Positions 13,197 through 25,849 of a stretch of 64,000 bases of DNA are shown here, one piece after another. Location of the stretch: positions 19,419,060 through 19,483,059 of the forward strand of contig SSBO01000012.1 in the NCBI GenBank assembly GCA_005281725.1. Reading direction: 5' to 3'. The notes under the pieces were generated by a model, which searched no databases, was not told the origin of the DNA, and saw only the letters and a list, made by a program, of their open reading frames with translations. Origin of the DNA: Wuchereria bancrofti (Eukaryota > Nematoda > Chromadorea > Rhabditida > Onchocercidae). The first letter of the stretch is position 1. Each line of letters opens with the position of its first letter. The translations under genes and the position numbers were made by a program.

Positions 13197-14992
13197 TGAA
13201 AATAGTAATTCAAAAAATAAAATTCTTATTAAACCTTATGAGAAAAAATTAATTTCACATAGCAGATTAAGCGGAATATACTTCGTTTAAATTTCTGATA
13301 GAAAAAATGAATTACTTATACTTACCCAGGTTATTAGTCAAATTCAAATATCCATTAAATCAATTAAGACGAACTGACTAAGTGGTTAAATTTGCATTAA
13401 ATGAAATTAAATTAATTTAACTTGTTCAAATTCTCAACAAATTATTACAAAACTGATTTCAGACAGCACTTTCACCTTAGGTCAATTACCGTAAATTAAT
13501 CCTAATTAAAATCTGGAAGAAAAAAAGAGGATAAGAGTACCTACCTTGTCCCATGTCGCTTTCGACTTCAACTAACACAAAACTCATCTTCTGTCTTTCA
13601 CGATTATCTATCCTATGGGCGTGTACGATCACCTGATGGTAATAGTCATAACAGTCAACACCTCCTAACTCCTCCTTTCTCATCTCATCAAATTCAAATT
13701 CTCCAATCGCACTCCACAATTCATAATCAAAGGTCTTGACCTCATAAACTCCTCCCTTTATACCTTAGCAGCACCACAAACGAAAGAAATCTCTGATGAG
13801 ATTAACTGCCATAAAAACGGTGAGATTCCGGAAAATAGAGGGACAAGCGGATAAAAGGATGGAAATGCAATATAAATAAACGGACGAACAGCAATGTACA
13901 TGGGTGGAAGTAAAAAGTAAAGGAAAACGTAATATATGTATTAATGTAATTATTGAAAAAAAGGTCAAAGATAGCGGCAAAAATTTTTTGAATTTTCCAA
14001 AGAAAAAGGCAAATGGGACGAAACAAATATGTTACATTACCATTAAATTAAAAGATTGGGAATTTTTTCAGAAACATATTGAAAATAACGGAGAAGTGTA
14101 TGAACTAGACTTTTCGAGTTAAATGAGATAAAACTAGCCAAAAAAGGAATATTGATTTGTTATCAGATCATCTGATATGCAAAAACCGACAATCAGTTAT
14201 CAAATTTAAGCGGTTTTCTTTCTTGGTCAGAAAAAATTACTCATTCTAGATTGACTGCAAAGAAAAAAATCAATTATCATTATTTTTCTACTGCTTCAGA
14301 TTCATACATCACTTTCATCATATAAATTCAGAAGTTTGAGAATAAAAAGTCCTATCTACAACAGTGCGTGCAGGATTATCAGCAGATAACTATGAAATCT
14401 TACTTCATTAATTTCAAGTCAAGTGATTTTGTTGATATGCATCGATGATTACATAAACCATTTTTAATAAGTATCCAATTTCCACCACTTGTCGATTCCA
14501 TTTACAGGCATGCTGAAGTCGTTTAATCAACGAATAAAAAGTAAACTAAATCAAATCTTCGTGCTTTGTCATCGAAAATTTTTACCTAATTAGAAGTGCC
14601 AAGAAAACCTTGCTTACCACCTAGCGAATTTTCAGCCAGATCATGCACCAATTTCCTACATTACAATCTACAGATTACACGTAAGTTTGTCGCTGATTAT
14701 TTAAAAAATTGATAGGAATAATGTTTGAAGTTTCTAATTTACTTGTTTTGAATTTCACAGCAGCTAGCGATATTGAAACTAAATGATAATTTTTAAATCC
14801 ATTTCATGTTACCCAAATTTTGCTAATTTCATGACATTCTAAATTATGCTTCATTTCAAATCAGTAGGATTAAGTACTGTTAAGAGAAAATCGTAGTGGA
14901 AAATTATTACAAACAATAAGAGTTAAAATTAAGCAGTTCAGTTTTTTTTATATCTTCTCTTCTTTTATCGTGTTAATTTCTAATAATCGTTA

Positions 14993-15034
14993 GCACACAC
15001 ACACATACATACATATATATATATATATATATGT
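14993..15034. repeat. (CA)n-(TA)n dinucleotide microsatellite
   Basis: Six CA units followed by CATA steps and about ten TA units, directly visible. Simple-sequence DNA. Confidence 0.95.
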
Positions 15035-15856
15035 ACACGAGCCAATCGCATTTTCGAGAATTATATTTCAATGTTTTATTTTGTAAATAGCTAACTTTCA
15101 ACATTCACATCCAAAGTAAATTTCATTTTATTTCGGCCAGTTCACATTTAATTTATCAATATCCCCTACTTATGTTATATTAGCTTCCCCTGATTTGTAA
15201 TTTAACAAATTCCCAATTTCAGTATAAAAAAAACGTAGTTTCCCTTTCATGCAGTTTTTTTTGTCCAATCATCCTATATCATACTTATCATTGCATAAAT
15301 CATTACCTTTGACTTAATACCTAAGAAGCAAATTTGTCATAAGTTAGAATTTTTATTACAACACTGTAGAAATACATAATTATGCATAAATAATGCAATG
15401 TTTATTATTGCATTAATCCTACGTAATTCTCATCACATTAAAAATGACTTAGATCTTATTATTCATCAAATAATAAACAAAATTCATCAAACAAAATTCA
15501 TTTTTAAAACTAGCATATGTAATGATACCAACACACATATTCTTTGCAAATATAATCATACGAAGGAATAAAAAGTTAAACAAATTGGTAAAATCATAAA
15601 TAGTATTACACTACTGTTATGCAAAAAATTATGCTATTATGCTACCACGTCGAAAGATTAACGTTACGTATGAGTTTAACAAAAATAGATGTCACAAAAA
15701 TTGTGTATGTATTAATAAACAAAAAAGATAAAAAGAATTATAAGAGTTTAATATTAAAGTAGATTTTAAAATTCAATGTTTAAATTTAAGTACAATTTAC
15801 GAGACAACTGGCACGTTTTTGAATATAATCGGTAGCCTAGTTAACATTTTTCACTC

Positions 15857-15880
15857 CCCCTCTCTCTCTCTCTCTCTTTC
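15857..15880. repeat. (CT)n microsatellite
   Basis: About eleven CT units followed by TTTC steps, directly visible, in the promoter-side region between Smoothened and presenilin. Confidence 0.9.
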
Positions 15881-16760
15881 TTTCTTCGGTTACTTGTCAC
15901 TGGTACTATTTCTTGGCCATCAATATATCAAATTAATTAGCCACTGACCAACTGCCTGGCTACTAGTTACCAATGATCAATTCACAATCATTTATAAGTA
16001 CAATTCGCATACGGTTCTTATCGCTAAGCGTGATAACGTTACCATAAACAACAACAAATGTTATTTTAATGAAACATTTATGAAAAATTATGATATACGT
16101 GTAAGCCGCTGGTGTGACTTTCAAGACGTTTTTTATATAAGCACTGTAAATGTGTGGCTATAAAGTAATCAATCACAGAATCAGTAACCACACGCGCGCT
16201 GTGAACATTATAACAATACAAATGTAGCGGTAGTCTTCACGTACGTAAGTGAAAACCCTTATTAATTACATCTCTAGTGTAAACCCATGCCTTCCACACA
16301 AACGTAACACGTGAAAAGATGTATAGCATGCAAGAAATATGGGAAACAGCGAGAACGCACGGCGATTGAAGAGTAGTCTAATGAAATATTTCGGTCTCAG
16401 GATGTTAAAAGAACTCGTAAAGTGGCGACAGTAGGAGTGAAACTTTCATGTAGGTATGATGTGATAAACAACAACAAGAGATGTTATGTTCAGTGATCTG
16501 TTTACATTCTACACATTTTGTCTTTTACAATTTATTGTAGGTTCTATAGTATCTTTTTAGCGTTAGACAAATATTAACGTACGCACATCTAAGTTATTTC
16601 CTGTGATATCTACGTCACGTGCGCCTAATACATACATGCTTACATAAATTTTACGCTTATTGACCGGATCTTTTTATTTGTCAATGTAAATGTCATGATG
16701 CCATAACGCAAGATAAACCCTTACCTTAACATTACTTGTGCTGTTATCATTTTATAGGTG

Positions 16761-19700
16761 ATGGGAGACGTTTGTGAAGAAGTATCAATACACCAGACGA
16801 CATCAGGATTGAATAAGACTGAAAGAATCAAGTCGAAAACAGAACAGGGATCGAAAATTCAGGCTAGTCCATTTAATCATATTTATTATTTACCAGTAGT
16901 TATTGATTTTTTTTTTCAACTGAGGTGACTTCTTATTTCAAAAGCACACTCTGGAATATATTTGGTAGTTTTTGCTTTTATCACCTATAATAATAGAGAG
17001 AATTGTTTTGAAACTTATAGAGACAAGTAGAAACTTATAAAGATAACACTTGTCTCCAAGGAAGAGTGAAATTTATAAGGCTCTTGGCCAAAAAATTTCG
17101 ATACAAATTAAGTTTATACCTGAGTGAGACTGCATATACTGCCGATTTTAGACTATCTTCTATTCCATTATCTCTACTATTTTCTCTCTCAGAGTTTTAA
17201 TCGACTTCTTCATCTACACTTTTTCCTGTTAATCATTGCAGTAGTACTGATAAATGGTCAAGTTAAGAAAGTCTGATATGAAATTATTGTAAGTGATAAG
17301 GTAAATGAGTGGATAATTTTGCAGTCGAACAAGGAATATCCACGACATTCTCATGCAGGGAGAGATGCTGCAAGATCTGAAACTGTTGAAAATGCAGCAT
17401 ATGGTATAATTTTGTTAGAACGCAAATATTGATAGAAATCATAATTATATGGAAAAATGCTATGAATGAAATGGCTATTTATGAGATTTCTGCTTAAAAA
17501 TTCATATTTGAATGTCAAGATAAATCTGGCCTTAATTTCTTTTTATACTATTTCAAAATAAGTAACAATTTGTAAGGTTTTTGACTTTGAATGAAATTCT
17601 TGTACGGCTATAATATGCCACTAGTGATGAAAGCAAAAGGAAATATGTAGCTAAGCTAGCAGATTGTTCTAGAAGTTTAATTGTTTATCTAGAATTCAAA
17701 GAGTTTTGAAAATGATATAATGTGTATATCATCATGCCAGTAGTATTAGTAATGTTTTGCTAAATTAATATTTAGGCTACAATTCAATTTTGGATAAATA
17801 AAAGTCTTTTGTTTCAAATCACAAAGAAAACGAGCCATTTACTAAGCAGCTCAGATTAAACTTACCACTTTTTATGCAAACATTTTGACTTATATTTCAA
17901 GCTTCTTTTATTTTTTCATGCTGAAAAATGTTCTTTATGTTCTTCTAGAAGCAAGTGATGACGAAGAAGAGTCAGAATTCAAATATGGCGCACAACATGT
18001 TATTCATCTTTTTGTTCCAGTTTCCATTTGCATGGTGTTTGTTATATTTACGATGAACACCGTTGGTTATTACACTCGCAAAGATGGCCAATATTTGTAA
18101 GATTGTTGTGAATAAGTGAATTATATTAATATAACTTAACGAATTCAGATAGAAATTCTAGTCAGTTGACATGAACAGTATGAAAAGTTTCGGATAATAA
18201 GCCGTACAAAAATGTTTTATATTTAATATTGTGGCGGTGCACTTTGAAGTGTCCGTTATAATATGTCTGATGCTAGTAAATTTTAAAAAACTTCAACAGT
18301 CAAAAATAGTATTTTTATGGTTCATTAACTGTAAAACAGCTGATGTTATCATCTATTTCTGAATTTCGAACTTTTATGGATTTTAAATTATTGCTTATGC
18401 GGAAACTTATTGTTACCACACGTAATTGTGCGGCAAATCATTAAATAAAGCACTTGTACTTATCTATTTTCCATTTTCAGAATTTACACTCCATTTACCA
18501 AGGAAACTGATAATACAGGTGAAAAATTAATAATGTCATTCGGGAACGCGTTCATTATTTTGGGAGTTGTGGTGACGATGACTGTTTTATTAATATTTCT
18601 TTACAAATTTCGATTTTATCGGGTTTGTTTTATCGCTTGATTTTGATTATGAAAGAATATGAATGATATCTATTATTCATTAACTGTATCGCTGATTATT
18701 GTATATATACAACTTTGTATTGTCAGAGTGGGGTCTTTTTCACATATTAGTACTTCTTTTAGATAGATTGCATATTGCAATTATATTTAAATTTCAGGTT
18801 ATTAGTGCGTGGTTGATACTGAGCAGCCTGATATTACTATCTCTTTTCACATTTATGTACTTGCAGTAAGTGTTTCATTTAATATGAGAGCTTCAAAGTA
18901 ATAGTTGACTTAATCCTTAAAAGAATTCAATAAAATGGATGGTTGAGTTAATGTCAAGAATTGAGCACAATACAAGGTGATGTGATTACCGAATAAAACA
19001 TCAGTATGCTGTTAAAAAAATTCTTTTTCAGAGAAGTCTTTAAAAGTTACAATTTACCAGTTGATTATATATTGATTTGTATTTTTATTTGGAATTATGG
19101 TGTAATGGGAATGATTTGCATCCATTGGAAAGGTCCTTTAAGAATGCAGCAGGTGTTTATTTAAGTTATTTATTTAAGTTGTCGTTTATTTGTCAGTTAT
19201 TTATTTAAGATACCTTATAATGACTGAAAAATTTTCTGTGGAAAAGGTTTGTTAACTGATGACCGTCTAACGTTTTGGTGGATTTGGTGTTATGGTTCCT
19301 TTCTGTCCAGTAGTTGCATCTAATGTCTTGTTAGTATATAAGTTAGAACAAATGACAACTTAATAAAGGAAATGACAGTTTATTTTTTTTTTCGGTTTTC
19401 GTGGTATTTACAGTCTTTTGACTTCATAGTAAAAAAACAATGGTGTTCTTTATAACTGTTGCTAGCCTACCTTCTCTATATCCATTTTACGTCATTCTTC
19501 TGTGTTTCGAATCTGTTAAGTAATTTAGCCGTTGGACGACGAAATAACTCATTCCCTATTCTTTTTCAGTAATAAAATCAGTGAAACTATGATTTTTTAG
19601 GGCTACTTAATAATGATGTCAGCACTAATGGCCCTCATTTTCATCAAATATTTGCCAGAGTGGACAGTATGGACTGTTCTTGCCGTTATTTCTATTTGGG

Positions 19701-22033
19701 ATCTTGTTGCTGTACTTTGTCCAAAGGGACCATTACGGATACTTGTCGAAACTGCTCAAGAGCGGAATGAACCGATATTTCCAGCACTTATTTATTCCTG
19801 TGAGTAAACTTCTATTCGTGTATTAAAATATTCCTGTGAGTATTAAAATATTATTTCAGCTTCAAACTTTGAAGAACTCGAAAAGATATGATAATATCAT
19901 TGCACAGATGGGTGTGTTGTTGATGGACATTATCTTCTCGGAGTTGCACAACTTATGGCATTAGAAATAAATTATGGTCTAGATTTTTTTTTTAAACTAT
20001 TTTTTAATTTGAGCTGGTTTGCTTTACGCGTACACATTAATTGGCACTGCGATGATAGAACAAGATGCTTCATGTGTTACAGGAAATGCTCAGTCGGAGT
20101 CTGGTAATCCTGGTATATTTTCTGTTTTAAAATCCTGTTATTCTAAAATAATACATATTATCCAGTATATTAACTTGCATGAAGTGTGGAAATCTTTTTT
20201 TTTTTTTTTTTGAAATTTTTATTCTATGTGAATTTATTTTTATTACTAGGAAGTTCCACCGGTTCAACGAACGGTTCACTGCCATCAACGGCTGAGTTAC
20301 TTCCAGCTAATGATGCAAATGAAAAGCGAGGATTCCCTCAGGGAAGGATCATACGACGATTTGCTCCGACGCGTGCTACCAATGGTACAGTGTGATGTTT
20401 TACCATTTTTATTTCTAGCATTCTCTCATTTTATTTCTAGTATTCTCTCATTGTTATTTCTCTTTTATTGGAAGTTCTTGTAGAATCTTTTGCTGGAAAT
20501 TCTGCTTTTTATTAAATTGGGAAATTCATGAAGAGTTCGTTTAAGCTGAATTGTACACTTCACGCATACATTTAATGGTCTATCACCATTTAATCCTGTT
20601 GTTTAATCGCGAAACACGTAGTTTAAATGCTAAACACCTGCATTATGTAAAGTCTGTAAAAAAGTTATATAAAATCATTATGTAAAGGTTTTTCTGGCGC
20701 CCATAGATTGGAATAATGAGTTTATATTATTAAGCATTACAAGTGAAATTGCTACTAATTGTACTGCTGAGATTGGCTAAAGTTTTTTTATTTTTTAGAT
20801 CAGGGCGTTGAAAATGCTGGCTTGAATACAGAACAGTCAGACAATAAGTAGGTTTCTTACTAAAAATTTAAAATATTTTCTCAAAAAACTTTCTTGAGAA
20901 AAAAGTTTCTGAACATTAAAGTTGCTTTCAGTTCCAAAAATATCGGGAAAGATCGAGCTGCTGCATTACTCAATAAAGGTGGCGAAAGTGGTGGAACACA
21001 AAGGGTAACCGTTCAAAACACTGAAGCAGATCCAGCCGGACTACAGAATGGAAGATTTCCAGATGAAAGTATGACATTTCTAGGATTTAATTTCTGAAAA
21101 TCAGTTAATAATTGACTACATACTTAAATGTGCCACCAAAATTCTGCCTAGAATTATTGCTTCTAGCATTATTGCTCTATTTTTCCTTATATCACTGACT
21201 AATCTTAATGTATGAGCCTTAATGCCTGCTTTAGTGCCTGCATTTTTTTAAAATGGTACATTTTGGAAGAAATCGAGAAAGACAGTGGAGTATTTAGGAG
21301 CATCATAAAGAACCTAGATGATCAATAGTTGTTAAATGTAATTGATCAAATCTTCCAAAAGGACGAACTATATTTGTTTCTAACTTTGACAGAATTTTTT
21401 TTTAGAAGGCATCAAGCTTGGCTTAGGTGATTTTATCTTCTACAGTGTATTGGTTGGAAAAGCAAGTAGTTATGGTGATTGGAATACAACAATAGCTTGC
21501 TATGTTGCAATTCTTATTGTGAGTTACTCTATTTTCATTTATGAATATATTTATAAACATTTATTTTGCTTCAAAATAAAATAGATTACTTAAAAAATAT
21601 TCAAAAACATTAACTTATTTGTGTAAGTTTTACGAAGAGATCACCTGTACACGTTAATGGCTAAAGAGGCGAACCGGAAATGACTTTTATTGTTATTCAG
21701 TCGTATCACAAATTTTTATAACTCTTTGGATATTATTATGAGTTCTGCAAGTATACCTTTTTTTGTGTTTAAAAACTTTTGTTCAATCTTGTAAAAAAAT
21801 TCTATTCGGGTTTTAAGAATCGTTGTAACATGAAACTTTAAATTCTACTATACAAATGTAATTATGCATTTTTCTAGGGTTTATGTTTCACACTGATACT
21901 GTTGGCTGTATTCCGTAAAGCTTTACCAGCTCTTCCGATTTCAATTTTTTGCGGATTAATCTTTTACTTTTGTACACGTGGCATTATCACACCATTTTGT
22001 ACCAGTTTGAGCTTACGACATTTAATATATTAA
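16761..22033 (+). CDS. sel-12: Presenilin, catalytic subunit of gamma-secretase (sel-12 type)
   Basis: Intramembrane aspartyl protease that cleaves Notch-type and APP-type stubs in ER, Golgi and plasma membrane. Exons: 16761-16895 (end uncertain), 17325-17403, 17949-18096, 18481-18622, 18798-18865, 19032-19152, 19601-19799, 20014-20103, 20250-20384, 20799-20847, 20932-21068, 21406-21518, 21878-22033; 523 residues. The acidic cytosolic N terminus ([18 protein letters not shown]) precedes TM1. The catalytic aspartates are D265 in [10 protein letters not shown] (TM6) and D443 in the [11 protein letters not shown] (GxGD) motif of TM7; the PAL motif is at 489-491. Exons 8-11 encode the hydrophilic, Ser/Gly/Asn-rich loop that is cleaved on activation. 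The start lies 3 nt after a TTTTATAG acceptor, fitting SL trans-splicing. Exon 1 can end at a weak GT donor (16895) or at a GC donor after 16862 (512 residues); both keep frame. Confidence 0.95.
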
Positions 22034-22967
22034 TTTCGGTAAGGAGAATGCTGTCATAAAGGTTTCTCAGCAATCAGCTCCTTTCTGTGTCAATCTTTTT
22101 TTCATTGATGTCAAACTTTACTCATTTCATGACTTCGTTTTGTTGTGGTATATTAGGGTACACTTTTATATTTTACAAAGTAATGAGTAAAGTTTTTCTT
22201 ACTCACTATTTTTATGTTTGTATTTCCATATTAAGCAGATTCTTTTCGGAAAAAATGAGTTATGCATCTGTATCAGCAGTAGATATTGATCTGAGAAATA
22301 TTATTCCTTACTACTACTACGGGTATGTTGACTGTAATTTTGTGGATAATATTCTTTGAACTCCATTCTCTCATTTATATATTGCTTAGTATATTGAATT
22401 TTTTCTATATCTCACTGTATTAGCAACATATTTTATTATGGTACATCATACTGACGGTGTAACTTGTAAGGCATTTCCGTTCATGAGAAAAATCTTCAAA
22501 AAACTTTGAATTTTTTAAAAACACGATTTTATAGTTCATAAAAATAAAATCGAGGGAAAATGGGATAACAATAAGTGTAAAATAGGGAAAACAACGAATT
22601 ATGACCTAAATTGTATGAAGTCGCATAGCATTGATGGGATTATTAACGTTGACATTTAACCGGCACTTGATATGCTACCTGAGTTTTATTCGTTCTTCAT
22701 TAAGCTTCCTGACTTCTGGAAATGTCTTAGACGAATGCTTTTGATATAAATTTATTGTTGTCTGTCTGTTATATTTGTTCTAATATATGATTTCATTAGC
22801 TTTATAAATTCAGCATTTTTTAGAAAGCGTTTAAATTTTTTATGATTATTTGCACAATTTCCTTTTACGCAGATTTCGAGTACATTTTGAATACGAAATA
22901 TACAATGTCTCCGGAATGGAAAAACATCATAAATAGCATATAAATGAAACAAACTTTTTTAAACAGT
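22034..22967. other. Intergenic region between convergent presenilin and LIPT1
   Basis: Convergent genes, so this holds both 3' UTRs. AT-rich with poly-T runs; an AATAAA-like element occurs near 22545. The open frame around 22087-22359 on the plus strand has no protein-like composition and is taken as 3' UTR. No gene recognised. Confidence 0.6.
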
Positions 22968-25094
22968 TTATTTCTTTTCAGTTACAATATTATCACCAAT
23001 CAAATAAGCATAAAGAGGATAGATTAAAGCACCAAAAAGAGCAGCAATTATAGTAGCATTTAGGGCAATAAGTTTCGGATCATAACCTTCCGGAATTTCA
23101 CGTAAATAAGCTTTCATTTCAGTCAGATATTTGGTAGTGTCAATTCCAAGAATAGGTTTAACGGTGAAACCTAAATAGGTCTGCATTACGTCGTGCGGTA
23201 ATCGGCTGCCAATTAATTTTTGATTTTCCAGACTTTCGGTGATTATGCCATGTTCGACCCTTATTCGGTCACTGTAAAGTGGTAAAATAAATTGTGGTGT
23301 TCTTCCGTAAATCCATTCCCAGTTTCGTAACTCGTTTTCATATTCCAATACACCCGGAAACTGTTGGTCATTTGTTACATTTGAAATCGTAGTCACTTCG
23401 GTATGCTGGAATGATAAATTTCGTTCCGAAATAAAATTCGGATTGCACAAATTGATTTCTGCGAAAATGCTAGAAATGTCCGTGCATGCAATTATAAAAC
23501 ACGTGTAAGTCTTACCAAATACTGTTTCTTAAATGATTCAATAACAATATCCTGCACTTTTTCAATTGTAATACCAGGAATTTCTTGGGCTAAATAGCCA
23601 ACTGCTGGTGCTTGCACACTTCGAGTAGCATTTGTTAACAACGTTTCCTTAAACAATCTTATTTGCATCTTTTTGTAAATTTTTAGAACATGACTTCAAC
23701 TTCTATAAAGATCTCACAGAGATACTAGATTATTGCATACAAATGCATTCATTGATGATGTATATAGAGCGTCATTCATGAATCGTAAAGTATTGAAATT
23801 AAAATACACGGGATAGATTTTATACGAAATACAAATTTCGGTTAATATTTCAAATTTTTTTTTCTTTTTTTAACCGTAAGAAAAGCAAACATACACGAAA
23901 AGGAGACGATAAAGAACGTTTAAGAATAGCAACATCAACATTTACAAGCAATGTCAAATGATGATATGCTACTTGCCGAACAATTCGTGCTGCTGTTCCT
24001 GAGATTTTGCGTTGGCCTGGTTGTAGCCATAGATCATCGCGATCATTCGGCTCTATCTGTTCATATTTCAAATTCAAAATGCTCTATCTGTCCATATTTC
24101 AAATTCAAAAATATAACGAGGAAAAAACGACCACTAAAAAAGTGAAACTTATAACGACTCATCAGCTAGGAATTTCTCAAAACTGAGCTCTTCTTCCATT
24201 TTTAATTGAACTTTGCCCCAAATCCTTATTATAAATTCGTAACTTTTTTCATTTATCAATATCTTCAAAAAGAAAGAAAGGGAAAGTACTTTGATATTAA
24301 ATTCTTGACTGAGTGCCTCAGCTATCGCACGTAAGTTCCTCTTCCTGTCATGCCTTTGATATGATGTTAATATGGATATGTTAAGGTTACCTGAAAACTA
24401 CGTAACATGTAACATGATACTGGATTAATATGAAGAGTAGATAAAGTGTAATTAATTTTTCAAGCATTAATGCTAACTTTGAACATCTAACCCAAGTCGT
24501 GGTAAACAGCTCCACCACCACTGTGACGTCTAGCTAATTCGATATTGTTAGATTTTAAGCAGTTTAAATCCGCTTCTAACCACGGATTCTGATGTCGTCC
24601 AATAACTACTGCTGGTTTGTTGCTAAAAATTCACGTAAATTCGCATTTTTTGCGATGATACATGTATTTAAGAATAGTTTAAAGAAGTGGTTATCCGATT
24701 GAACATCATCTTCCAACATTGCAAATATAAGGATAAAGTAATAAGGATGTAAGTTAAATTTCAAGTCCAAATAATTGAAGCCCAAGAAAGGAAAAACCAA
24801 GAAAGCATGCTAATTTGCCCTATGATAATTTGGCTCCTTTATCTAAAATACAAAACCACCAAAACCATCAGTTTTAATCAGATAAAATCCACTTTGTTCC
24901 TAATTCATCTTTTGAAATTTCATTATCATTTCTCATAACAAAATATACCTCCAAATTAACATCGATTCAGTCTCCCCATCTGCTTTATGATTCCGCAACA
25001 ACCATTCCTCAAACGCTAAATTTTCGAAGATATTTTGCGATCGTGAAATGAATACTTTTGCACTTTGCTTAAGGATACCAACATTTCTACTCAT
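22968..25094 (-). CDS. LIPT1: Mitochondrial lipoyltransferase 1 / lipoate-protein ligase A family
   Basis: Transfers lipoyl groups to the E2 subunits of 2-oxoacid dehydrogenases in mitochondria. Exons: 25094-24949, 24622-24492, 24390-24290, 24056-23895, 23647-23523, 23469-22968; 388 residues. An alternative last junction (exon 5 to 23503, exon 6 from 23458) also keeps frame and gives 391. Key motifs: [10 protein letters not shown] (55-63), [15 protein letters not shown] (80-94) and KISGTAARI with the lipoyl-binding Lys at 143, then YHHLTLL. The accessory domain has [12 protein letters not shown] and FPG....[12 protein letters not shown], as in LIPT1. Odd: the C terminus ends in a hydrophobic stretch (about 355-380, [20 protein letters not shown]) followed by a short polar tail, which looks like a membrane anchor and is not part of the family as I know it. 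Exon 4 has a duplicated acceptor. Confidence 0.93.
24051..24112. repeat. 31-bp tandem duplication covering the exon 4 acceptor of LIPT1
   Basis: Two near-identical units starting with CTCTATCTGT at 24051 and 24082, differing at one visible base. On the minus strand each unit carries an ACAG/ATAGAG junction, so the 3' splice site is present twice, 31 nt apart. Use of the outer one would shift the frame and meet a TGA within nine codons. Confidence 0.85.
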
Positions 25095-25849
25095 ACTGTC
25101 TTAAAATTTGCATAACATAAATACAAATGAATCGATGATTCTGTATTCATCATTTGCTTATAAATAATGAACAAGAAAAATACACCGTTAGGGACACTTC
25201 CTGACTAGTACTCCTTTTTAAATTAAATGTAATGACCGCAATACATATTATAGCTTAAATTTTAATCGGAATGGAATTTACATAATATCATCAGAACTGA
25301 CCATTCAACAAAGTATATTTGTATCAACACACTATAACAGTCAAGACTCTATAGGTGAGTCATGTATCTGTAGATATACTTCATACATGTCAATTTGTAC
25401 AAACCAGCAACTCACAAAAAAAAACTGACATTTCTACATTCCATCATAACAAAGTGTCTTATCAAATATAAAGTAGAAACTGGACAATATGCTTTAGTCG
25501 TCTTTAACAAATATTAAAGTTTTATTTAGAAAGAAATTCTTGCAACTTTTACAAGTAAATTTTCACGCATATAACTTTTGAATGCAATGCAATTGTTTAT
25601 AAAAACTTTTCATTACTAAGAACTATCCAAACAGTAGATGACGACTGGGAAAAGGTCAACGCTTACTTTTACATGTAAGCAACATTGCTGAGTCAACAAT
25701 ATCAAAATTCAAAAAAGTCAGTCATAAATAACCCAAGAGGTTTCAATAAAGCAATTTCTAATAAATACAAATTATCAATTTACGGAAATAAACCTTGTCA
25801 AGTTTACAAAAATAACAACAGAAAAAACGACAGTCATGCAATATTGAGA
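25095..25849. other. Intergenic region SNRNP40 to LIPT1
   Basis: 755 bases between two same-strand genes. AT-rich, no protein-like frame seen on the minus strand. The plus-strand open frame at 25685-25900 overlaps the last SNRNP40 exon in antisense and is not considered real. Probably the SNRNP40 3' UTR and the upstream region of LIPT1. Confidence 0.6.

Larger units (their letters stand above)
13197..16760. other. Divergent intergenic region between Smoothened and presenilin
   Basis: About 3.5 kb between two divergently transcribed genes, so it should hold both promoters. It contains the possible upstream Smoothened exon (ending 13545), a CA/TA dinucleotide tract, a CT tract, and between about 16.0 and 16.7 kb a stretch of higher complexity with several ACGT-core motifs, including CACGTG at about 16309 and 16615. 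No coding exon is convincing. The TTTTATAG just before 16758 is the likely trans-splice acceptor of presenilin. Confidence 0.5.
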
